From NCBI GenBank assembly GCA_032622095.1, contig CP136066.1, positions 172,363,164 to 172,427,163 on the forward strand: a DNA stretch of 64,000 nucleotides. Direction: 5' to 3'. Under the pieces are notes generated by a model, which did no database searches, was not told where the DNA came from, and saw nothing but the letters and a program-made list of their open reading frames with translations. The DNA comes from Siphonodentalium dalli (taxonomy: Eukaryota > Mollusca > Scaphopoda > Gadilida > Siphonodentaliidae). This document shows, in pieces, positions 56,561 through 64,000 of this stretch (within the stretch, counting starts at the first letter, position 1; each line of letters opens with the position of its first letter). The position numbers and the translations under genes were made by a program.

Positions 56561-57479
56561 AAATGATGCTAGATGTCTCAACCTCGAGAATATACCTTCC
56601 CATGCATGTTTGAAAATAAATATTATGAATATATTTACCACGATCCACAAAGAGGTCTAAACCGTTTAATTTGCTTTCTGGTGAACAGCGTGCGAATATA
56701 TGCACACTCTATTTCGCCATATATCGGATATTTCCGACTAAGTTGTATTTGTCTGGCAACTTTTCGATTAAATATATTTAGCTTTTGTATTCGAAGATAT
56801 TTATTAACGTAATATCAAATGTAAACGAATGTAAATACTTGCAAAAGCTTGCAACGGCAGTGGTCTAATCAGCATATCATGGGGGGGGGGGGGACTCTAT
56901 CCTGTAATTTGTCTTTATCTGCCAATAGAAAGCGAAATCAAGCAAAACACACCAGGCGAGCGGCATCCAAAAAAAGCCCTGATCATGTCTACCCCGGAGA
57001 ACACAAGAGCCACGGACACATTGTCTACAAGAAACCTAATTTATGTTTACATTTTATGCTGCGTTCTTATCTACTTCCGGGATACTTGTAGACACGCACT
57101 GTCAAAAATGATTTTTCTTATTTTGAGAAAAAAAGAACTTAAAATAAGAAATATTTTCTAGGGAGTGACAAAAGAAATTTTCTTGATTTTAGTTTTTCTT
57201 AGTAAAAAAAATACAATCTTTACTTAGTCAAGAAAACAATAAGAAGAACAAAAATGAAGAAAACATTTTTTTTAAAGAAAATATTTCTTTTAGTGAAATT
57301 TTTTTTTCCGGCACGTATGCCGGGGTGGGTGGGTGGTCAAAGCCACCAACAAGCAATTTTTTCCGCAACTAAAAAAATAATTTCCTGCTTGTTTTTTAGT
57401 GTTTTGGCAATGAGTTGGTGCTTCAAAACCACTTTGGATGAGAGAAATAATGTCATTCTAACTGTAAACTGACTGCAGG
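56561..57479. other. Unassigned, with G12 tract
   Basis: A G12-13 run at 56881-56893. Around 57110-57290 there are many AAGAAAA/TTTTCTT words giving weak inverted pairing (CTTATTTTGAGAAAA; AAATAAGAAATATTTTC). No gene recognised. Confidence 0.35.
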
Positions 57480-57835
57480 CAGTTATCGTGTTGTATTTTG
57501 TTGCAAATTTTGAAATCCAAGATGGCCACTGGCAGCCATGTTTTTTTGGCCGAATGACCTCAAAATGACTCATTCCTATTTACATGTCCATGTTAACATC
57601 CATGATAAATAGTATGCACAGAAATTCATATACAGCTGTTTACAGTGAATTTCCCCCCGCAAATCTCTGTTTTAGTGTTAAAAGGGGGGTGTCAAAAAAT
57701 GGTCGGAAAAAACTGCCGAAAACGGAAAACAAATTGGCGGTGGGGGTGAGTGGGTACAAAAAATGATCGAAAGGGAAAAAATGCCATACGTGCCTGACAT
57801 TTTTTTCCGACCCCCCCCCCCCCCCCCCTGCTTTA
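57480..57835 (+). repeat. Dispersed repeat, partner of 42.19-42.54 kb
   Basis: Reverse complement of 42190-42540 over about 350 bp with high identity, ending in a C18-19 tract (57810-57828). The two copies lie 15 kb apart in opposite orientation. Confidence 0.75.
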
Positions 57836-57934
57836 GTAAGATTTTTTTTTCTCAAAATAATTGCGTGGTTTCTTTGGGTGCCGTTCGTTCAGTCTGAAAA
57901 AAATATTGCAAATAATCAGCCCACTTCCTTTCTC

Positions 57935-58213
57935 TCATGCTTTGATAAGCGGTGCCGTGCTTTTGTCAAGTTGAGATTCGTTCATTGTTTCGTTTCCTGG
58001 CTCCGATTCCACTTCCCCGTGAGGGAACACCATTGAACCGGAAAGCTCGTCGATATGACATTGGATGGAATATTTACTAGTGTTATGGTCACCTATACTA
58101 CTCGTGTCACTTGTTTCACTTTTCGCAAAACGTATCACTGACGTTTTATATCCTTTCATGGCCGTCACGATGCACTGTATGAGTATACTGATGGCCGTGA
58201 ACCAACTGAACAC
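57935..58213 (-). CDS. Probable 3'-terminal exon of a membrane protein, family not identified
   Basis: On the - strand an acceptor TTTTTGATATTTTCAG ends at 58214, and an in-frame TGA lies just upstream, consistent with an exon start at 58213. The frame gives 92 residues. First comes a hydrophobic helix (VFSWFTAISILIQCIVTAM), then a short basic stretch (KGYKTSVIRFAKSE), then a Ser/Thr/Glu/Asp-rich hydrophilic tail ending APLIKA and TGA (57937-57935). This layout fits the last transmembrane segment and cytoplasmic tail of a polytopic protein. Composition is more balanced than the surrounding sequence. I do not recognise the family, and no further exon was found at higher coordinates; no AATAAA was found close after the stop. 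It could still be a chance frame. Confidence 0.5.
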   Translation of the reverse strand: MFSWFTAISILIQCIVTAMKGYKTSVIRFAKSETSDTSSIGDHNTSKYSIQCHIDELSGSMVFPHGEVESEPGNETMNESQLDKSTAPLIKA

Positions 58214-58846
58214 CTGAAAATATCAAAAACATAAGTCAGAAATGAAAAAAGAGGTTTCGCAAGTTCAAGATGTTGTTAAACGCGTGTTCCTGTAAATATA
58301 GTGTTATTCCTGTTCCATATTTACAAATCAGTATGGAGCGTACATATATCGTTGACGTCAAATGACGTTCGCATCAACCATGAAACCAGAACTATTAAAT
58401 AAAGCATCATATATATGCACATATCACAGATCACAGGACAAAAGAGGCTATATATGTGCCTAAATAAACATTGTAAGTGTGTATTTTTAATGCACGTATT
58501 CTAGGACTGGTGACGTGTAATGAACACGGAACGACACGTGTGTTAATGTGTTTTATTACATGATCCTACCCTTATTCCATTCAATAAACACATTCAATAA
58601 ATTGTGATATTAAACGTTCGTTTAATAACAGGAAATAGTGACAGGTGACATTTGACTTCCGGTTTGTCGTCTGTTTTCACTACGTTTACATAGTCTCAAA
58701 ATACTATGGCTTCCAATATTTTTTCCAACAAACTCTGATGAATGAAGATTTTGAAAAGTTATTTCATTAATTATACTCCATTAAATACGACACAGAGTCT
58801 TTATTGGGACTATTTCTTTACGCGGGCAAACAACGTACACAATATA
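58214..58846. other. Region without identifiable feature
   Basis: Would be intron of the - strand gene if that exon is real. No repeat recognised. Confidence 0.35.
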
Positions 58847-58970
58847 ATCTACAACTCGTCCCCAGTTTATATCGGAATTTACAAAACTCGTCCAGTAAAT
58901 TATGTATCCAGACCTAATTTACTGGACTCGTTTTGTAAATTCCGCTATAAACTGGGGACTCGTTGTAGAT
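58847..58970. repeat. Near-perfect palindrome, arms about 55 bp
   Basis: ATCTACAACTCGTCCCCAGT then TTATATCGGAATTTACAAAA then CTCGTCCAGTAAATTA, and the complement ending TTGTAGAT at 58970. The centre is about 14 bp. Two extra bases distinguish the arms. Confidence 0.85.
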
Positions 58971-59572
58971 CCTCTATTTTTGATACGGCACTTGAACTAA
59001 TACTCGTGCCATTATATATGAGCAAACATATCAACACTCGTGTCGTTATGTGTACATGTATTTATACCATACTGAATGCCTATGCTATTGTATATGTATA
59101 ATGCCTATTTTGTAAATTTCATCTTTACCCCCTACGGCGGGTATAAATTTCCAATGTGAGTGTAAATTTTCAAACGTCATTTCGTGGGGTAAACTTTTAT
59201 ACCCATAGTAGAACTACATCGGAGTTAGCAAAATAGTTCTTCTGATATATACAATGATTGAAAATTATAAGTTGTTACGATAACAATTGGATATGATGAA
59301 AATTGCCTGTATTTCAATCAAATGTAGCTTGCTAGTGTTATATTAACTAGGAAACATATGAATGGGAATAAGTGACTGATGGCTTAGAAAAAGGCTGGTC
59401 AACGCCATGACGTAAAAGTATGCATCACTACGCGTGACGTACATTCCTTGTAGCGTCGTGTTTGTGTCTCTCGGTGAGAATACATTTTGAAAGTAAACAT
59501 CGGAGTAGTTGAATTTGCGGAACAAATCAAAACTAATAATTATGGCATAAATAGAATACACCCATATAGCAA

Positions 59573-59680
59573 CCGAGCGTACAAATTTTCACCACTCGTG
59601 GTATTGTTTTTAACCAATCGCAAAAAGGATCGTGGTCAAAAACCACAATTCCACTCGTGGTGAAAATTTGGTACTCTCGG
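59573..59680. repeat. Palindrome, 35-bp arms
   Basis: CCGAGCGTACAAATTTTCAC then CACTCGTGG pairs with CCACTCGTGGTGAAAATTTG then GTACTCTCGG. A second inner pair is TTTTTAACC/GGTCAAAAA. Confidence 0.75.
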
Positions 59681-59914
59681 CTACTATGGTGTATTATTTA
59701 AGTATTTATCGATCAATTATCGTTTTTGCACAACGAAGGATCGAAAACCACTGTTCCTATAAGATATGAACCAAATGAACACCTGAAAATGTTCAATAAG
59801 TCAATATGTATGACTCCATAACCTTATAAATGAATTGTAGGGAATCAAACAATTATCCATGAGATAGTATCCAGTTGTAAAATATTTAATCATGTCTCTA
59901 AGACACGTTATCAT

Positions 59915-60196
59915 AGAGCGTCCCCATGTTGTGGGGGGGGGGGGGCGTGTTCACCTTGAAATTTCCAGCTGCACCCCCATCACGCCACCTCCCGCCATTG
60001 AACCAGAACAAACCCCAGGTTCGCAAAATTCCATCTGCACCACCTCTTGGGTTGGAACTTTCCAAACTGGTAACCCAAGCACTCCAAATATTTGAAATTC
60101 TCAACCTGACGTCGCCTAAGGTTGGAAAAAATTCCGGTTGGAAAATTAAACAATGAGACCACCTCCACACCGAAGTCGCCACGTTCCTGCACGTAT
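59915..60196. mobile_element. Degenerate hAT-type MITE
   Basis: A G14 tract, GTTCACCTTGAAATTTCCAG, TTGGGTTGGAACTTTCCAAA, CTAAGGTTGGAAAAAATTCC and the right end GTCGCCACGTTCCTG resemble 53277-53680 and 33369-34596. The left end is unclear. Confidence 0.5.
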
Positions 60197-60293
60197 GTGG
60201 TTCACGCTAGAGTGCCAATAATATACGACATCACCTTGCAAGTGAAAGTTCACCTCAAACTATTGGGTGGTACAGTAACAATGTGAGCGTGAG

Positions 60294-60551
60294 ATGCATG
60301 AGGCCCCCACCCCCCTTTTTCGTACGCCGTATTCCATGCCCTGTTATGAGGTACGCCGTATTCCGGCCCCTCTGTTAGGAGGTATTCGGTATTCCAAAAA
60401 TACCGGTATTCGTACGCCGACCTTCAAAAAAAATGAAGTTTTCATATATTTGTATGTATTCCATATGGCTGTTAACTGGTATTCCGTATTCCACCCTCTG
60501 TGTTAAGTGGTATTCCGTATTCCATGGGGGTGGGGTGGGGGCCTCATGCAT
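60294..60551. mobile_element. MITE with inverted ends ATGCATGAGGCCCCCACCCC
   Basis: 258 bp. The right end is the exact complement (GGGGTGGGGGCCTCATGCAT). The interior repeats GTATTCCG/CGTACGCCGTATTCC-type words eight or more times. No target duplication is clear. Confidence 0.75.
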
Positions 60552-61390
60552 ACCATGCCATATATACAATGCAAGGTAAGTTTACACCGATGTACACGGA
60601 TGACAAATTACAGGTGATAGAATGGCAGACAATCACGACACGACATATCCAGAACGCAAATCGAAACACTAGGTAATAAGTAGAGGTTTATGGGGGATAT
60701 CCTGCAGTTTTATATGTCTACTATGTGCGTGTTGATTCGCGTGACAGAGGACTTCTTCATTCCAAATCAAATTGTGCTAAAATCGATGCCATGTGACATT
60801 TATAGGCTGCCGTGTTAGTGCAATATGATGGAATACATCGAGTGTCGTTGCATGCTTTGCCTTATATGGCGCCACATAATTATTTTGCAAGCCACAACTG
60901 AAGGTTACAATACACCAAATGATTTGCATAGGCCTCAGTGTTAACAAATCCCGCTGCCCTGTATTCGCAGGAAAGCTTTGACCCTGCACGAGTATCACAA
61001 ATTGAAGAACGCCCTTTAGACACAAGAAAATATTCTCAAAAGTACTTGCCAACGATCTCGATCTCGCTGCAGTTTGACAAACGTCACAATACCCTTAAAA
61101 TTTAGAAAAAAATGACATCGAAAAAAACACCAACCCCTCCCATAAATTATTCGCCAATTTGACAGCCGTATACTGTTCACCATGTGGCTATATTTGATGT
61201 TTCTCGTCGGGAAACACGTTTGTGCATTTTTTCTTGCAATTTTCATCCATGTATCATTGACCATTCAGCTGCCAGGATTTTTTTTATGCTGATCCTAGGA
61301 TGGGGGTCCCAGGGGAAATCACTCTACTAATTTGTATTTGGTGTATTATAACCTGAAGTAATTACTCGTTTTTGTATACTATATATACCA
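60552..61390. other. Region without identifiable feature
   Basis: Open frames of 82-91 codons on the - strand lack motifs. No repeat recognised. Confidence 0.3.
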
Positions 61391-61640
61391 TGACTAAAGA
61401 TGGATTATCTCGTCCTAAAAACTTTTTATATAGTTTTCGGGGTACAACATAATAGATATGGTTCGATGACATTTTCGTTACTATTTTTAGAATTTAGATA
61501 GAGTTACCCCGCATATGGTACGTCCCGAAAATAAAAATAAAAATAAAATCAATATTTAATTGATAGAAGCGTTTCCAGACAGGGGTCTTCTATGCATTAT
61601 TATTTTATTTTATACCCACGGAACTTTATAAAACTTTTAT
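61391..61640. mobile_element. Diverged family O MITE
   Basis: AAGATGGATTATCTCGTCCT at the left and ATCAATATTTAATTGATAGA, CGTTTCCAGACAGGGGTCTT, TTATTTTATACCCACGGAAC to the right match 37762-38282 in order. The right end is not preserved. Confidence 0.6.
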
Positions 61641-62045
61641 TACATATCTATCAACGTAATTCGCATGATCGCACGACGTTCCAGGCGTGTGATAATTCTC
61701 AGAATCGCACTAGTGCAATCTGTCGACGGAACTACTTCATTCAGTTGTAAGACTGGCTTTCGCCGTTACTATTTTTACTTTCTCAACTTTTCAACGCAAG
61801 GGCGACAACACACTTGCCGAAATTGCAGCGCCTGATTGGGTTATATGTGGAAAATCAGGGAAAACCCAATTAACACCTTTGCGCGGGTCAAGATGGGTCA
61901 AGTTCACTCGCGGATAGGAGGGCTCCCTGTCTGATTGTTGCGTTAACCCTAAAATACCGTTAAAACTCAATTAAATTCACAATTTCTGTACCGGAGATTG
62001 ACGACTGTGAGTCAACTTACTATAATACGTAGATATGTAATAAAA

Positions 62046-62210
62046 ATAGAACCGCATGAGTGTCTGAATTTTTAAGAAATTATCGCACTCGATTTGTTGG
62101 CGGAACGCGATACCTCTCGTGCGGGACTGCGTCCCGCACTCGAGGTATCGCTCCGCCAACAAATCTCGTGCGATAATTTCGTCAAAATTCAGACACTCAT
62201 GCGGTTCTAT
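62046..62210. repeat. Near-perfect palindrome, arms about 80 bp
   Basis: ATAGAACCGCATGAGTGTCT then GAATTTTTAAGAAATTATCG then CACTCGATTTGTTGGCGGAA continues to a centre at about 62138 (GCGGGACTGCGTCCCGC). The right arm is the complement, ending CATGCGGTTCTAT. Only a few mismatches. Confidence 0.85.
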
Positions 62211-62809
62211 CTATTTATAGGAAGAGATAATCCATTAATAAATCTGGCTATGAAAGACTTGGCAGTCTGAATCGTGGAATTGTGCTCGCTTTGTTACTTG
62301 TCTGTCATATTCTGGGAACCAACATAGCTTTATAAAGACGTTACATGTATTTGCCACCAAGTCTGAGTTTAGGGTGTCTGTCATTTGCAGAATGATGCTG
62401 GTTCTCAGGAAAACACGCAGTCAAACAATGCAGTGCAGTGATAAAACGTTTATAATTTGTGTTGGTACACTGCACTGGTCATGATATATGAAAACTACCT
62501 TTAGTGACGAGCCGTTGACAACCTGGCCAATAACATCGTCACATGATTTTGGAAAAGCATGCAGGTCACAATTTTCCAATATAATCGATGAGCGTTTCTC
62601 TCTCATCGTTCAGTCGTCTAAGTTCCAATACGATTTCGCTCTATTGATAACTAACTGATCCCAAAGAAAGAAGACCTGAGAAGCCAGCACTGGCTATCTC
62701 GTATACTGCCTGGCGAAGCTATGTTCAAATAAAGAAATAAACAATCTATGGTTCCATGAGTTGTCGTGATCAAACAAAAAAGTACAAACGTGAAGTCCGG
62801 AGGAAATAG
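62211..62809. other. Region without identifiable feature
   Basis: GAGATAATCCATTAA at 62224 is a family O-like end, and GTCATTTGCAGAATGATGCT at about 62380 a family S-like end. Otherwise nothing recognised. Confidence 0.35.
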
Positions 62810-63248
62810 GTGACCCGCCATATCAAATCCAGTCGTAAGTCGGGATTTTTTTTACCCTGTGCCAATGCATTCTCTTATATATGCGAGTCGACCATAGGTC
62901 GCCTCGCATATATAAGAGAACGCATTGGCCTAATAATTTGTATTTGTATTCTTTAACAATTTTATAATTTCACCCATACAGAGCCCCAGACAAACATGAG
63001 CAGACGACACTCTTCTATATGCTTCTATATATGTGTGGGGCTCCCTGCAGGGTAATGGATGTTTTTTATTTTATGTCCTAAAAATTGTAAGAAACATTTA
63101 TTTAAAAAACATGATAAAAAATTGTTAGGCCAATTCATTCTCTTATATATGCGAGGCGACCTATGGTCGACTCGCATATATAAGAGAATGCATTGGCACA
63201 GGGTAAAAAAAATCCCGACTTACGACTGGATTTGATATGGCGGGTCAC
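62810..63248 (-). mobile_element. MITE family B, copy 4, reverse interior
   Basis: Ends GTGACCCGCCATATCAAATC and complement. Hairpins are at 62862-62928 and 63130-63196. The interior (CAGAGCCCCAGACAAACATG ... CCTGCAGGGTAATGG) is reversed relative to the other three copies, while the symmetric ends and hairpins look the same either way. Confidence 0.85.
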
Positions 63249-63752
63249 ATATCTCCAACGTAGGTTCTGCCACACAATTCCATGTGGGTGGTTTTATACG
63301 CCTATGTAAATATACGAACTACCAACCTGACCGACAATGAGCACCGAATAGAAACTTCTCCGCGGATGACCCACGTCCCATTCCATATCTTGTAGTTCAC
63401 TGCACGTGTATCTGAAATTGTTGAACATATTCAAAGTTCCGAGCTATGATTTTCTGGGAAGCTATATTTCTTTTTTCTTTCAGTTTGAAAATAACAAGGT
63501 TGAGTGGATAATATTACGTATAGAATTTTCTATTAAAGCCACTTGGCTGTTTACGCTCCAAAATACACCTAATAATATTCACTTTTTAAATTTTTACCGG
63601 TATCGAAATAGGTCGATATATACTTGAACTAGATATCAACGAGCATTAGATGACCCATAAAGACGCATAGGAGTCATAAAAGATGAAAATTTTAACACGG
63701 TGTTTGGATCCCAAAACAAACATCAGCCATGTACACGGCATGGATGAGGAGG
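63249..63752. other. Region without identifiable feature
   Basis: No gene or repeat recognised. Confidence 0.35.
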
Positions 63753-64000
63753 GCGTTCCGTGTTAGTCTATGCCTGATATGATAGAAATAAAGAGCGTTC
63801 CCTGTTAGTCTATGCCTGATATGATATAAATAAAGAGCGTTCCGTGTTAGTCTATGCCTGATATGATAGAAATAAAGAGCGTTCCGTGTTAGGCTATGCC
63901 TGATATGATAGAAATAAAGAGCGTTCCCTGTTAGTCTATGCCTGATATGATAGAAATAAAGAGCGTTCCCTGTTAGTATATGCCTGATATGATAGAAATA
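63753..64000 (+). repeat. 42-bp tandem repeat running off the window
   Basis: Almost six units of GTTCCGTGTTAGTCTATGCC then TGATATGATAGAAATAAAGA then GC, with 1-2 substitutions each (CCGTG/CCCTG, GTCTA/GGCTA). The array continues past the window edge. AAATAAAGAGCGTT in each unit is shared with family X and the 46.1-kb repeat. Confidence 0.95.

Noticed and set aside
59343-59561. Hydrophobic - strand frame as an upstream exon of the 57.9-58.2 kb gene
   Set aside because: No clear donor at its end to join the 58213 acceptor, and no conserved motif. It ends in its own stop codon.

Overview
This is eukaryotic, animal-type DNA: AT-rich, with no operons, ribosome-binding sites or long open frames, and almost entirely built of short non-autonomous DNA transposons, foldback elements and tandem repeats. 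The organism is probably a marine lophotrochozoan, most likely a mollusc. The reasons are two dispersed repeats (10.86-11.76 kb and 45.79-46.09 kb) whose wording I know from molluscan assemblies, a decayed copy of an invertebrate multicopy gene family ending in a Cys-rich tail (0.2-1.4 kb), and a TTAGGG-type interstitial telomeric tract (19.66 kb). The species cannot be named from this sequence.

Only two segments look like parts of host genes. One is an internal exon of a SPEC3/Stum-family membrane protein on the + strand (33066-33239), with good acceptor and donor sites. The other is a probable 3'-terminal exon of an unidentified membrane protein on the - strand (58213-57935). Neither gene is complete here. 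No tRNA, rRNA or CRISPR array was found.

Layout. 0.2-1.4 kb: pseudogene. 1.4-7.2 kb: microsatellite, tandem repeat and foldback elements. 7.17-9.13 kb: tandem segmental duplication carrying a 136-bp satellite and two copies of a TTAA-flanked miniature element (family A). 9.3-20.1 kb: TTAA elements, two hAT-type elements (one keeping a fused remnant of its transposase), foldbacks and the telomeric tract. 21.9-25.8 kb: degenerate tandem array of a roughly 0.75-kb unit. 26.1-32.9 kb: nested foldback elements. 33.0-34.6 kb: SPEC3 exon followed by an MITE split by a hAT element with a perfect 8-bp target duplication. 35-48.8 kb: TTAA elements set end to end, and a 657-bp inverted repeat. 48.9-57.8 kb: foldback elements and a cluster of about 95-bp palindromes. 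57.9-64 kb: - strand exon, several palindromes, another family B element and a 42-bp tandem array running off the edge.

The main pattern is a 67-bp near-perfect palindrome (a hairpin with about 26-bp arms and a secondary inner dyad). It occurs in pairs inside three MITE families (A, B, C) that have different outer termini. Many of the MITE families here are bounded by TTAA, the piggyBac-type target, and several sit back to back sharing one TTAA. Family letters in this annotation are my own labels, based only on similarity seen by eye within this window.
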